Positions 1-12,846 of a DNA stretch of 64,000 nt are shown here, piece after piece (position 1 is the stretch's first letter; every line of letters starts with the position of its first letter). The stretch lies in NCBI GenBank assembly GCA_030340625.1, contig JAOPHQ010006586.1:43501-107500 (forward strand), given 5' to 3'. Under the pieces are notes generated by a model that worked only from the letters and a program-made list of their open reading frames with translations, was not told where the DNA came from and searched no databases. Position numbers and translations under genes: made by a program. The DNA comes from Merluccius polli. Taxonomy: Eukaryota; Chordata; Actinopteri; Gadiformes; Merlucciidae.

Positions 1-117
1 ATTACATTAGCCATGTTTATTGAAGGCTAGAAACGTTTTTGTTATGCTCACTTGTTAAGCAATACCAGTTCTGTTGAAAACAAATTGTCGCGTTGTCTTT
101 CCACCAAATAATAGAAA

Positions 118-182
118 AGTATCGATAGTGGTATCGATAAAGACTCGGATCGATAAGGAGTATCGATAAAGGTATCGATATC
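118..182. repeat. Cluster of five ATCGATA motifs
   Basis: Five copies of ATCGATA begin at 121, 133, 149, 162 and 174, so they lie 12-16 bases apart. The motif is close to palindromic. I see no gene beside it; whether it is a binding-site cluster or a degenerate short tandem repeat is open. Confidence 0.6.
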
Positions 183-1240
183 AATAAATATTAACGATCC
201 CCATCCCTAGTCTCTACACGCCAGGCAACACGCTGCACTGGGTTCAGTGGAGAACATCCCATAATACACAGCATTAGAGGTATGATGTAACGCTTGGCAC
301 ATGAGACCGGATCAGAACCAAGATGGCGTCCTGCGTCCTACTGATTGGCCGGCTCCTCTCACTAGACGCCGCCGCTTCACGTCTCACATCCTTCAGAGTG
401 AGAGCGTCTCACATCCTTCAGAGTAAGAGCGCGCCGCTCTCCTCAGAGGCAACATATGCTAATGTCGGTGGAGGGAGATGAGAGCGAGCTTTGAAACTGG
501 TTGCTAAGGAGGCATAGTGACACTTAATTAACATTATGATATAGGGGGTGTGGCATCATCCTGAAGGTTATACCACTTATTATACGGCTTCTTACTAAAG
601 AAATCAATAATGTCACAAAAATAACTAACATTTTTAGATGCTACGGTTGGAAATAGGGTCCATAGCAACAGTCTGTTATACATAACAGCGGTTCAACAGA
701 CCGCAGGATGCAGTAATTGACCAATCAGGATCGAGTATTCAACAAAGCCGTGTAAGATGTCTATATAGGTTTTTACTTTTGATCTGAACTTGTGCTGCGT
801 ATATTAAAACTCTTTGATGTCTGGGAGGAATACGAGCTGAGAAACTCAGAGAAATGATCTAAATGAAGACGGAAGCTGCTTTGATGCTGGATCATAACCA
901 ACATCCCATAATTACTTAATGAGCTATTGCTCAGGGAGACAACGGAGTCTGCTGGCGTCGTAGCGTGGGCGCGGGATAGCGGGCGTTAGCATGCCATATG
1001 GCAGGGTTTCAGGACTAGCATAGCTTTAGCATGCTGCTACCCAGTCCTGTCATTGGTAACACAGCAGGAGCAGAATAGCCTAGCTCTCGCGTAGCTACAG
1101 CCACGCTAGCGGTCCCGGCTCCCTGGGGGGGGGGGCGACCGTCCTTGGCGGTTTAAATAATGAATTAACCTTTAGCGGCGTCCCCATCGCTCACGGAGAC
1201 GCCCGCTAGCTCAGCCCACACAGCAACTGTTGCCGCTACC
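183..1240. other. Unassigned intergenic DNA
   Basis: I recognise no gene here. The only repeat seen is a 25-base unit present twice in tandem at 381-430 (core CACATCCTTCAGAG). The segment 960-1130 is moderately GC-rich with several GCTAGC/TTAGC motifs and a poly-G run near 1127-1135. Confidence 0.4.
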
Positions 1241-1277
1241 CTGCTACGCCATTAGCACCCCGCTAATGAGCGAGATC

Positions 1278-1392
1278 CCTCTCTCTCTCTCTCTCTCCTT
1301 CTCTCCATCGTTCGCTGAGCTGTGGGCCCAGTATTGACCTTGAAGTGACCCCCAGGACTCCCTCTGGTGAGGAGGTGCAGAGCAGATGGCGG

Positions 1393-1426
<34 letters not shown>

Positions 1427-1765
1427 GATTAAGTGACGATGTGACTCGCTCACAGTTTGTCGTCTTCCTCATCTCAGTAAACAAACACCACAGAGCCCCT
1501 TGGATCCCACTGATCACATTTACCAAGCGGTGACAGAGCTGTACTTAATGGAGGAGGAGGGGAGGAGGAGAGGGGGGGGGAAGAAAAGATGGAGAATGGG
1601 GGGGGGTGGGGGGAGAGAGGAGGAGATGGAGATGAGGAATAGGTAGAGGAGGGAGGAGAACAGGGAAGAGGAGAAAGGGGGAAGAGGTGAAGGGAGGAGG
1701 AGAGGGAGGACAGGAGGAGGGGGAAGAGATGGGGCGGAGGGAGAGTATAAAGAAGGGGAGGAGGG
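1278..1765. repeat. CT, GAT and purine-rich simple repeats
   Basis: Three simple tracts lie close together: (CT)n at 1278-1296, (GAT)n at 1391-1424 and an almost pure purine G/A tract at 1549-1765 (GGAGGAGGGG-type). The low-complexity reading frames here (poly-Ile, poly-His, Ser/Pro-rich) are translations of repeats and not genes. Confidence 0.9.
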
Positions 1766-1964
1766 AGGAGTAGCCGAATTGGATATGAACAGGAGTTGGG
1801 AGGAAATACGGCATGTTGTTAATGAGGGGCAAGTCATTGGTATAATTTAATTTGTGTTCTCCTCGTGAGAGAGCACCAGTTTTGCAACCATGAGGTTTTC
1901 TTTACTGTGTAGAGAGATGTTAACTTCATGATGTGTCCTTTCACACTTTGGACGCTTTTAATGT

Positions 1965-2125
1965 GAAGGCCTATATAGGCTACCAGGCGTCTATGGCCAC
2001 CTTGTCAACCGAAGGCGAGCGCTCTTAATGTGAAGGCTTATATAGGCTACCAGGCATCTATGGCCACCTTGTCAACCCGAAGGCGAGCGCTCTTAATGTG
2101 AAGGCCTATATAGGCGAGGTATATA
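1965..2125. repeat. Tandem repeat, ~68 bp unit
   Basis: Two full units and a partial third share the core TTAATGTGAAGGCCTATATAGG followed, in the first two, by ACCAGGC..CTATGGCCACCTTGTCAAC. The third unit diverges after CTATATAGGC. Each unit contains the palindrome GCCTATATAGGC. Confidence 0.8.
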
Positions 2126-2207
2126 CAGCCATGTCAACTGAACCGGGCTCACTAGAGAGTTGCGCCCTTGTTCTGTTCAGCGTGTGAAGCTCGCAGAAGA
2201 GTCTGTC

Positions 2208-2262
2208 CCTCCTCCTCCTCCTCCTCCTCCTCCTCCTCCTCCTCCTCCTCCTCCTCCTCCGA
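2208..2262. repeat. (CTC)n microsatellite
   Basis: About 18 uninterrupted CTC triplets; the minus strand would read poly-Glu. No gene evidence surrounds it. Confidence 0.95.
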
Positions 2263-2528
2263 CGGGGAATTAAAACCTTTATAGTGAAACTGTCCTTGTT
2301 CTTCCTGTTTCAAAGCTTCGAGTCTGAGGTCCAACCGCAGTTTCCAGCAGTAAGAAACACACGTCAGGGCGGGAGCCAGGGGTAGAAAGGGAGGGAAAAA
2401 TACCAAAACTAAATGATGTCAGCTGCCGTCTAATGGTGCTGGAAAAACAGAACTGGTGAGCAGAACTGGAAAGTGTTATGTAAAGTTATGTAAATATCAT
2501 GTTGGGGTTCTGGTTCTCACTGCTGAGA

Positions 2529-3168
<640 letters not shown>

Positions 3169-3169
3169 C

Positions 3170-3639
3170 TCCACAGACTCTGCTGGCCTGCTGTTCTGGT
3201 TTCAGGCCAGAGAAAACATTTTCAGGGAACAGTTGGAAACGTCGGGTTTCCTGTTTTCTTCTCTCCAGTAAAGAGAGAAGCTTGTTCTGGTATCACAGTG
3301 GAGCCCGGTGGCGTGATCCGGGTTCATATTTACACTCTTTGTTCCAATAAATGCTTTATTTACCTCTCATCATACTTTTATTTTGGTAAGCCAACATTTC
3401 TGAATCCCCAATGCTCCCAATAATGAATAAGCGGATCCAACACATTGGCCAGGTATCTCAACTAATCCTAACCAAACAACCGAAGGAATAAATAAATGTT
3501 CTTTGCCATCGAGGTGAGAAACCACAATCTGTTTAATACGACATTACACATTAAACATGTTTGACGGTTAACTAACAAATAGAACAATATGTTTATCAAA
3601 GTAATGTCTTAATCAAAATGGACAGGCTGGAGTGAGATA
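3170..3639. other. Unassigned intergenic DNA
   Basis: Single-copy-looking, moderately AT-rich sequence. I find no exon, RNA or mobile-element signature. Confidence 0.4.
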
Positions 3640-4025
3640 ATCCTTCCCTCTCCTCCACCCTCTCCCCCTCCATCTCTCTCGCCTCCTCACCCTCTCTCCT
3701 CCTCATCGCCACCGCTCCCCCTCCTGCCTTCCTCACCCTCTCCCCTCCTCCTCTCTCTTCCTCTTCTCACCACACCTCCTCCTGCCTTCCTCACCCTCTC
3801 CCCCTCCATCTCTCTCGCCTCCTCACCCTCTCTCCTCCTCATCGCCACCGCTCGTCCTGCCTTCCTCACCCTCTCTCCTCCTCCTCCTCCTCCTCTCTCC
3901 TCATCTCCACCGCTCCTCCTGCCTTCCTCACCCTCTCTCCTCCTCTCTCCTCCTCCTCCTCCTCTCTCCTCATCTCCACCGCTCCTTCTGCCTTCCTCAC
4001 CCTCTCCCCCTCCTCTCCTCTCTCC
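3640..4025. repeat. Pyrimidine-rich minisatellite
   Basis: A C/T-rich array built on the motif CCTGCCTTCCTCACCCTCTC with (CTC)n spacers and the interspersed block CATCGCCACCGCTC or CATCTCCACCGCTC. Units are about 60-90 bases and irregular. The Arg/Glu-rich minus-strand frames are artefacts. Confidence 0.85.
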
Positions 4026-5224
4026 CTGGCGGTGGGAGCCAGATGGTCAGATTCTGTGGTCATATGGTCGGTCTCCATGGAGACCAACATTATCGACCCA
4101 CCAAAACAACAATAAATTAAAACGCGTCCAGAAGAACAGCGAGGAGAGAGAGGAGGAGGAGGAGAGGAGGAGTGTGTCGAGTGGAAACAAACAAGGACGC
4201 GGCCTAAGAGATAAAAGCGGAGCGGTGCTGAGGAGGACCTCGGCTCTCTGAGTGCTTTCTGAGTGGCGTTATATTAGTTTTATTAGTTTTATTCTTGTAC
4301 GCAATATCACTGCCGGCTGCCAGGGAGTCCACACTGTGGATTAACAAGTAGAAGTGAAGCTCTTATATTAGGAAATAGCACAGCGTGACGGTTCCCTTTA
4401 AAAGGTAAGGGTTTCGGTTGGTTAGGTCAGGGTAAGGATATTGGGGAGGGGGGGGGGAAGCAATGCATCATGGGAAACTACACTAGAAAGGTCCACCGAG
4501 TCTTGCCCAGGGTGCAACACCAGGACCATAAAGTAGGATAGAGACGAGATTCTTATCCGGGTTTAAAACAGATTTGAAAAACCGGTGAAAGAAGGGAATA
4601 ACGCGGTTTACTCTCCTCTGCGGTTTCGTCTTAATGTCTTTTTGATGAAGTGCATCGCTGGGAGGAGCGGACCCGCTGGCCGACGCCGTGATGGATGCCG
4701 GTATTAAATAAACACGCAGCCGGAGGAATACCGCCGGTTATCTTGTGTTGTTTCGGGTCCGGGGGAAAACCCCCATAAATAAAATGTGGAGAACAAAGTG
4801 CAGAGCCGAGTGTGAGCCGCCTGCAGGACCCGCAGCAGGTCTGGAGAGTTCCTGTATTTAAATTACAACTATCATTTAACTTTAAGGGAAATGAAGGAGG
4901 AGGATCTCAGCAAACTGGAAACTCTTTCTGCTGTCACAGCAAAGTCACCGCTTGCTCTGTGGCTTTAAATAATTCATCGCTCTCCACAAAACCTCCTCCT
5001 CCTCCTCCTCTTCTTCCTCAGTCCCAGCGGTGGAGACCTGACACCTGAGCTGTCCTGGACCCCCGCCTCCTCACCCCCACATCATCCTCTCATCTCCTCC
5101 ACCCCTGCACCCCCATGCTCCCTCATCTCTCTCCCTCCCCCAACTCTACCTCACCCATGCCATCCCCACGTCACCCCGCCTCCACACAACACCACCCCCA
5201 CTTCCCTCCTCATCCCCAGACGAT
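4026..5224. other. Unassigned DNA with a CpG-containing segment
   Basis: No gene recognised. The part 4550-4850 carries CpGs and is followed at 4998-5012 by a short CTC run and at 5040-5220 by pyrimidine-rich sequence. It could be a promoter or 5' exon region, but no splice chain or protein similarity supports that. Confidence 0.35.
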
Positions 5225-5443
5225 TGCCATCGAGAGAGAGAGAGCTAGCGAGGGAGAGAGGGAGCTAGAGAGGGAGAGAGAGAGCTAGAGAGGGAGAGAG
5301 AGAGAGAGAGCTAGAGAGAGGGAGAGACAGAGCTAGAGAGGGAGAGAGAGGGAGAGCTAGAGAGGGAGAGAGGGAGGGAGAGAGGGAGCGAGCTAGAGAG
5401 GGAGAGAGAGAGCTAGAGAGAGGGGGAGAGAGAGAGACAGAGA

Positions 5444-5474
<31 letters not shown>

Positions 5475-5525
5475 GGAGAGAGCGAGAGAGCTAGAGAGCT
5501 AGAGAGAGCGAGAGAGAGACAGCAA
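5225..5525. repeat. GA-rich minisatellite with CTAGAGAG spacers
   Basis: A (GA)n/(GGGA)n tract interrupted at irregular intervals by the octamer GCTAGAGA. The regular return of CTAG distinguishes it from a plain dinucleotide repeat. Confidence 0.9.
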
Positions 5526-6462
5526 GTGTGGAAGAAAGACCAAAACTAGTTTTTACTCTCCCAAGTTTCCGCCCCATTGACCTCGGCTAAAACCAGCTCA
5601 CATTTGGTGGCAGGAGGTCAGGGAGACGTTTGACCGAGCGAGAAAACCCTCCCCCAACCTCCCCCCCCCCGTGATATTAAACCTGCTTTATGTCTATTTC
5701 ACTACAGCCAACGCTTATTTAAAGAACCGTCACGCTTCGCGTCTTAGAGATTTTTCTTCCCCCCCCCCCCCCCCCCCCCCACAGGGACACCGAGTTGATG
5801 TTGCAGACGCCGGTTTCTTTTCTCTCCGCACGCCGCGCATACGAAGCGAAGTGCTCTCTGCGTATTAGGAAATAGTCACGCATGGCCGCTCCCCGTCGAG
5901 ATTTAAAGTGGCTCTCTTCTTTCTTTATTTAAAAATCGGTTCGGTTCTGTGGAGAGCCAAATACATTTAATGCACACAATGTCCCGGAGACGCAAGAGGA
6001 AGTCAAGTGCGTTTTTATAGTGTGGCCTTTAAATCACAGTGACAGTCCCAACTGGGGACACCGACCCAAACCCCAAAACCCCAAAACCTCGAAAGGACAA
6101 GAGGAAGAAACTTCTCCGAAAACCTTGAGGAGGACCGCGGGAGAGAGAGATCCCTCCTCCTCCTCCCGCTGACTCCCACCTTGTCAACAGCCAATCAGCC
6201 CGAGAGCAGTGGGAGGGTTTTAATATTATCACACACGTGTTGAACAGAAGCGGCGGCGGCGGTGGCGTTGTCAAGGTTACACACGGCAGCGTTAAGTCCT
6301 GATGGATGGGAGGAGCGATGGCTACCAGCTGGTTCCTGTCTTTACGAGGTTCTGGGGTTTCAGAAGACCTTCAGACTGTGGCTTGGGATGAAACCATAGC
6401 AGCTACGCTACGGTTAGCCTCAACCGCTAATGCTACACGACCTTTAAAATCACCGTGGGAGG

Positions 6463-6464
<2 letters not shown>
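5526..6464. other. Unassigned DNA with poly-C tract
   Basis: No gene recognised. A run of about 22 C lies at 5759-5780, preceded by a shorter C run near 5660. A GC-rich stretch with GGCGGCGGCGG lies near 6249. The homopolymers are places where assembly errors are likely. Confidence 0.4.

Positions 6465-6507
<43 letters not shown>
6465..6507. repeat. (GT)n microsatellite
   Basis: About 21 GT dinucleotides in an otherwise unremarkable region. Confidence 0.95.
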
Positions 6508-6508
<1 letters not shown>

Positions 6509-7989
6509 AAAATTACAAATGTGGTGAACATGGAGTACATGTGTGTCTAGAGGAGCCAATTAGGGCTCAGCCTCCGCCGAGCGTCTTCACCTCCGGAGAG
6601 CCGGCGCTGTAGCGTGTAAACGGACACGCCAACACGCTCCGGCATATGTTATAATAATAATATTAATATGACCTGCGTGTTGAAACCTCCCCCGTCTCCC
6701 CCTCCGTCTCCCCCACGTCTCCCTCCTAATCCTGAGTGATCCTTGTTGTGTGTGTACTGAGATCGTGCTCCTCCGACGGTTACAACCACTTAAGAGCTGA
6801 ACGTGACGCTGAACCTCTGGAGATGTCCTCCTCAGAGACCTCCTGGAGGCTCTCCGCTTATCTGGAGGACACCCCAACGTCCCAAAGCGGACGACGAGTG
6901 GACGATAACGTCCTCCTAACTCAGTCGATAGTCCTCCTTGAAGACATCGATAACGTCCTCCTTAAAGAAATCAATGGGATTCCCCACTGAGATGATTAGT
7001 TTAGCTTCTAACGCGGTTAGCCTAGCGCTGGCTAGCTCCTCACGGCGTTCACAGCCGTCTCCCTCAACCCTTTCATTGGTTTGAATCCAATATCGGAATA
7101 TCAATTTTGGATTTTGTCAGTCAGATGATTTGGCATTTAATTCATCTCTGGTTACAATTCCACAATAAATAAATAATAACCGGATGTTATTCTTTATTGA
7201 AACACTTAACCCACTGAGGCTTGTGTGTGTTTTTTCTCAATCCCATGAAATCTGTGTTTCATTTGAAGTTAATTACATTTCAGGGTTTTCAGTTGCATGA
7301 AGAACTGTTCCTCATTTGCCGTGACGCCGTCACATCCATCCGTCTACTGCCGGGGAAAACGTCGGATTAATTGTCTGTTTCAGCTCCGATTTCAACACCG
7401 TGAGATTTGCGTTCAGGGGGTGCGAATTCTAAGCAACGAGGGGTTTGGATGTGTTATCCCCATGGTTACGCTCCACAGAGACTTGGTGATACCCTTTTTT
7501 TTTTTTTTTTTTTTAAAGCTAGCGCTTATAATGAGCGATGTTGTATTTGAAATGCTCAGAGAAGCTTGACCCTCTCTCTTGGATGCGGACTTCAACCGCT
7601 GCCCAGACGGCGCTCCACGCATCCACGCACCGCGCCGCCGGCGTCCGCCGCGCCGCCGGTGCGCCTCAGGCATGAAAACAATGTGACTTGAGTTTGGAGC
7701 AGAGCAGAACTTCCACAAACTGGTTGGTGGAGAGACGGCCTAAAACTTACGTATTACGTATTTTAGTCACAGTGTCGACAGTTGTAGTGACAAAATGACG
7801 CAGAGTACCATGTTGAAGATCATACAAGACCACATTTACAACTAAAACAAATATGATTTTGGGTTCACTGCTCCTAATATTTCAGGAGAAGGAACCAGAC
7901 CCCATGGCGAAAAATGAAACTATCATTAGAAGAAACCAAAACTTTCTCTGACGACCTGGTCGTCTGGGATGAGTTGGAAACACTGAAGT

Positions 7990-8830
7990 CCAAGTCAAAC
8001 ACGTGAAGTTTATCCAGTAGCCTACACCCGGACAAACCAGGTACACTCAGACAAACCAGCTACACCCATAGACAGACCAGCTACACCCAGACAAACCAGA
8101 TACGCTCAGACAAACCAGCTACACCCGGACAAACCAGGTACACTCAGACAAACCAGCTACACCCATAGAGACCAGCTACACCCATAGACAGACCAGCTAC
8201 ACCCATAGACAGACCAGATACACCCAGACAAACCAGCTATGCTCAGACAAACCAGCTACATCCATATGCCAGCTACACCCAGACAAACCAGCTACACCCA
8301 TAGACTAGCTACACCTAGACAAACCAGCTACACCCATAGACAAACCAGCTACACCCATAGACAGACCAGCTACGCTCGGACAAACCAGCTATGCTCAGAC
8401 AAACCAGCTACATCCATAGGCCAGCTACACCCAGACAAACCAGCTACACCCATAGACTAGCTACACCCAGACAAACCAGCTACACCCAGATAAACCAGCT
8501 ACACCCAGACAAACCGGCTACACCCATAGACAGACCAGCTACACCCATAGACAAACCAGCTACATCCATAGACTACCTACACCCGGACAAACCAGCTACA
8601 CCCAGACAAACCAGCTACATCCATAGACTAGCTACACCCGGACAAACCAGCTACACCCAGACAAACCAGCTACATCCATAGACTAGCTACACCCAGACAA
8701 ACCAGCTACATCCATAGACAGACCAGCTACACCCAGACAAACCAGCTACATCCATAGACAGACCAGCTACACCCAGACAAACCAGCTACATCCATAGACA
8801 GACCAGCTACACCCGGACAAACCGGCTACA
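7990..8830. repeat. Minisatellite of CAGCTACACCCAGACAAAC type
   Basis: About 840 bases of irregular units alternating ACAAACCAGCTACACCCAG and CATAGACAGACCAGCTAC. It lies in the left arm only: the matching place in the right arm (around 62700) has no such array, so it expanded after the duplication or was lost on the right. Confidence 0.9.
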
Positions 8831-8889
8831 GACGGCCCTTAAGCTCATCCTTAATGAAAGTTTATGCATTTCATGACCTCCATGTTCAG

Positions 8890-9225
8890 ACTGTCCTGCA
8901 CAGGCGGTGCAAGAGGACATCTGAGCAGAAACACTTAGCAGCTCTTCGCGTCGGTGTGCACGTCTACGTCACCAGGGGACATCATGTGATGGAGGTCATT
9001 AAATATTCAGGAAGTGCTGCACCTGGACAGTCTTCCTGCTCTCGCTTGGCATGGCCGTTTTAACGAGACTGTGAGGACCAGCGCCGCTCACTTCCTGTCT
9101 GGCCACACGCTTGTCTCTCTCAGTGAGGACACACCGCTTCTGGATTTAACAACCCTCGCCGACTTTAAAGATTACATTCCCTTACATCAGCGATGCGTCG
9201 TGTCAGGATCCTCTCTGATGTTCAG
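8890..9225 (+). repeat. Direct duplicate A inside the left arm
   Basis: This ~335-base block is a diverged direct copy of 10110-10440. Shared stretches include GGTCATTAAATATTCAGGAAG, GAGGACCAGCGCCGCTCACTT and CTCGCCGACTTTAAAGATTAC. The right arm shows only the counterpart of the second copy (near 50890-51210). Confidence 0.85.
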
Positions 9226-9350
9226 AGTAAATGCTCTTTCAAGTCAGTACCAGGTTCTGTAGTATGTCGACCCATTTATCTCTCCATCCAGAATGTACAC
9301 AAACTATCTGTGAAATTATCTGCAGCTATGTATTCAGTTGAAGCCAATAT

Positions 9351-9445
9351 GTTCCTCAAACAAAGTCATGTATTCTGAAGATGTCAAAATGTTCCTCAAA
9401 CAAAGTCATGTATTCTGAAGATGTCAAAATGTTCCTCAAGTATTC
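9351..9445. repeat. 40 bp tandem repeat, about 2.4 copies
   Basis: The unit includes CCTCAAACAAAGTCATGTATT and GAAGATGTCAAAATGTT. It is the inverted counterpart of the longer array at 57331-57590. Confidence 0.85.
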
Positions 9446-9923
9446 TGCCTGTCTATAATTACTATGGAGGCCGGGCCCCGAAACATTTTAATCAGCCGTT
9501 TCTGTTGAACAACGCAACTGTAATTATAAAATGATCAGGGATTATTATGGGCTGCAGAACGTGATGGGACGTATCGCTCGTTTACAATGTAGATGAATGT
9601 ACTCTAGCAGGACAATAAGACATTTTAATGATGTCTTTTACGAAGCGACTTCCAAGTGAGGCTGAGAACCATCAAAGCACATCATCAAAATTGCAGTTAC
9701 TAGAAGAAATTATGAATTAAGTACGTTTCTAAAAATAAGAACTGGACAGAGTGTGAGTGTGACAACACAAGGTTAGCAGTTTATGGAGACATAAATAACA
9801 GAATATTATCATGTCGACCCCAACATGAAGAGCAGGACGAAAACTAAAGGAAAAAGGATCAAAGAGAGAGTAGCAAACATGAAGTGCAGAAGAAGTGTGA
9901 AGACTAATAAAGTGACTGTGTGG

Positions 9924-9966
9924 TTGTACTAGCGTGTTGTGCTAGCGTGTTGTACTAGCGTGTACT
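9924..9966. repeat. Short (three-copy) version of the 13 bp repeat
   Basis: Three units of TACTAGCGTGTTG-type sequence. Read in reverse complement they are the same 13-mer that fills 51352-56674 in the right arm, and the single-copy flanks match as well (AGTGACTGTGT on one side, ACTTCCTTGTAG on the other). Confidence 0.9.
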
Positions 9967-10109
9967 TCCTTGTAGTCTGAGAACTCTGCTGATCCTTGAC
10001 CAATCAATAAGCAGATCACCTGCAGGTGATCCAACCACGCTGTGTCAACAACACCACCGAGAAGATGACATCACCACCGTTTGATGTGTGGAGCGCTGCT
10101 GGATCCTGA

Positions 10110-10440
10110 TTGGCCGGTACAAGCGGGCGAGGACAGGAGGTCATCTGAGGAAAACACTGAGCGGCTCTTCGTGTCGGGGCGGACGTCACCGTCAGCAGGG
10201 ACATCATGTGACGTGTGAGGTCATTAAATATTCAGGAAGCGTTGAGGGTGCACCTGGAGAGTCTTCCTGCTTGGGCGGCGTGGTCGTTTTAACGAGACCG
10301 CGAGGACCAGCGCCGCTCACTTCCTGTCTGGCCACACGGCGTCTCTCCCAGAGAGGACACACGGCGTCTGGATTCAACAACGCTCGCCGACTTTAAAGAT
10401 TACATTCTCTTACATCAGCGATGCGTCGTGTCAGGACTCT
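10110..10440 (+). repeat. Direct duplicate B inside the left arm
   Basis: Partner of 8890-9225 and strongly similar to the right-arm segment 50890-51210 in reverse complement. It has no coding signal I recognise. Confidence 0.85.
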
Positions 10441-11547
10441 CTGGTGTGTTGGGATTCACGGTTGTAGTTGGAGGGATTCATATCCATAATTATACCGCTA
10501 AAGCTGACATTGTGCCCCTCATGTCCACCATAGTGTATGGAGAGTTTTACTCACATGTTTATTTGTATTCTTTTTAACATGCTTATTACCGTCCGGTTCC
10601 GACACCCACTGGGCTTAATACACCCACGTTTCCCGGGCTTAATAAAGTTAATCTTATCTTACGTTTCAGCATTCATCAAACGTCCTTTAGTTGAGGACAG
10701 GGATTTAACTTTCATGATCAGGTCTCAAGTGAGGAAATGAGAGGGAGCCAGATCTTCTCAAACTGCTCCACTTTCATCTTCCAACACCGAGTCTTCTCCA
10801 GGTGTAGTGGACCGGTTGGTTCTGAAAGCCACCGTCTCATTACTCTTATGTAAGAACATGAGAACAGGTTTGATCAGAGAGGGTTCTGGTGACATCATCT
10901 CCACCTGGAGACACTACAGTCCACATGGACCTCCTGACCTCCACTCTGCTGAATCAGAGACCAGAACTCATCACTACCACAGGACAGCTGTACTGCCGTC
11001 TTCACACCACTCCTCATTTATTCTCCAACTCGCAACATGAATCCTGAAATGTGGTTTGTGGATCTCAAAGGACTGCAACCGTTTATGAAATCCAATAAAT
11101 CAAACTTTACCAAAACTGTTTAAAAAAAAAAAAGTCCACCCAAGAGATTTAAAATGTTCAAATGCTAAATGTGTTACTTGTAAAGTGACTATTTATTTGA
11201 GATTCAACAAACATGAACTGACAGGACCTGAAGAAACCTGAAGAAACCTGAACACCTTATCTGTGAGAGTTACACCATCTTGACCTACCATTATAATTGA
11301 TCTCCATCACCATGCGTTGCCAGGGCAACCTCAGAGAACCCCCACTGGGACGGGTTGTCTGGAAGCAGCCAGAGTGGATGAAAGTGTGCACGTGAGAGTG
11401 TGAATGTGAGTGTGCACGTGAGTGTGAATGTGCACGTGAGAGTGTGCACGGAGCCAATGTGGAAGGACCCTGATTGCCTTGTTCTCTCTTTTCTCTCATC
11501 TAAAGACAAACTTATTGAAAGAGAATCAGTGATGATAAACCAACCGT

Positions 11548-11551
11548 TGCG

Positions 11552-11620
<69 letters not shown>

Positions 11621-11695
11621 CTCCAATAAAGGCAAATAGATAGCTGTTTTTGGTATTCATCAGGTGCTAATGTTTATATTGAAGATGGGGTACGT

Positions 11696-11779
<84 letters not shown>

Positions 11780-11961
11780 AGATGAAGGATCTCTGCCGAC
11801 ATTAACAACGTTCCTCAACCACATTGGAGTGCAGGCCTTGCATCACCACACACACACACACACACACACACACCACGTACCCCATCTTCAATTTAAACAT
11901 TAGCACCTGATGAATACCAAAAACTGCTATCTGCAGGAGGAGGAGGAGGAGGAGGAGGAGC
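11548..11961. repeat. (CA)n, (GT)n and (GGA)n microsatellites
   Basis: (CA)n at 11548-11618, (GT)n at 11697-11779, (CA)n at 11848-11872 and (GGA)n at 11935-11961. All have counterparts of different length in the right arm (49505-49570, 49630-49644, 49713-49772, 49850-49872), so they are direct markers of slippage since the duplication. Confidence 0.9.
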
Positions 11962-12380
11962 AGCGCTACATTGCTCCTGCCAGCTCTCGCTTTTCTCTCA
12001 GGGTGCGCTCCCCTAGCCTTTGTCCTTCTGGACTTACCCACAAGGCAGCGGGGCGGTGGTTGACTGATGCCGGGGCGCGTCCGCCTCCCCTACTCATCAT
12101 CATGGTCTCTGGGGACCACCGCAGCTCCGAGATCCCCTGCCACGTTAGCCTGGGTCCCGGGGCCCCAGTGACCGCATGTGGCCGCGGGGAGGCCTGGCAG
12201 GGGTCCTGGTGGAGGAGAGGCTGTGTACCGGCGGAGGAAGACGCTCGGGTGGAGAGCCGCTTCCTGCTTCACCGGCGGCGGACAGCTGAGAGAGAGAGAG
12301 AGAGGAGGCAGACAGGCGGTAGGCCTGCAGCCCCCCCCCCCTCTAGGGACCGCCTGAGACGCATCACAACACCCTGTGTT
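11962..12380. other. GC-rich conserved block in the left arm
   Basis: This CpG-containing block is nearly identical to 49083-49500 in reverse complement. Long open frames exist on both strands in both arms, but I recognise no protein family and the similarity is equally high at all codon positions that I can judge. It may be a CpG island or first exon; function unknown. Confidence 0.4.
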
Positions 12381-12846
12381 ATAGAGAGGTGCAGGAATGA
12401 GTCCTGAAACCCGTAAGTCCGTTAGCATGTTAGCACTTCCGGTTCCCTCGTCTCGAAGTCAACAGGTTTTCTGGTTAGATGTCTGAAATAAGGTCTGTGG
12501 TTTTAACACCAGCTTAAGAGATTTACACGTTTTGTTTTACGACATAAGAGACGTCGGTAAATACCCCACTCGTGAATTTTGACGCTTTTATGCGTCTTAA
12601 AAAAAATTCTGGCGATTGTATTTACGCTTCAAAAATCATAAAAGTAGTGTTCATTGGTGAAGATTATCTCGCTTAACAAAACGTGTGAGTATCATAAACT
12701 TTTGTTTGCCACAGAGCTTATTTTCTGCAATAATGCAAAATCCAATGGGAAAAACCCATTGGCTTGTTGTCAAGGGAACCCAGGGCGATGCTAACATCCG
12801 GGTTGGCCTTCAAAAATACGTCATCCCTGCACCACTCTTTTGGTAC
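12381..12846. mobile_element. ~465 bp inverted-repeat element present only in the left arm
   Basis: In the right arm the sequence CACCCTGTGTT continues directly into the (AC)n tract near 49080. Here it is interrupted by about 465 bases. The insert begins with a sequence containing AGAGAGGTGCAGGAATGA and ends with TCATCCCTGCACCACTCT, which are imperfect inverted repeats of each other. This fits a non-autonomous DNA transposon (MITE-like). The empty site is given by the other arm, although the (AC)n tract blurs the exact end. Confidence 0.7.

Noticed and set aside
11910..12428. 165-codon frame (and minus-strand 159-codon frame at 49116-49595) as a conserved gene
   Set aside because: The frame is conserved only because the arms are near-identical at DNA level; it begins in a (GGA)n microsatellite and has no known domain. 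Kept as an unassigned GC-rich block.
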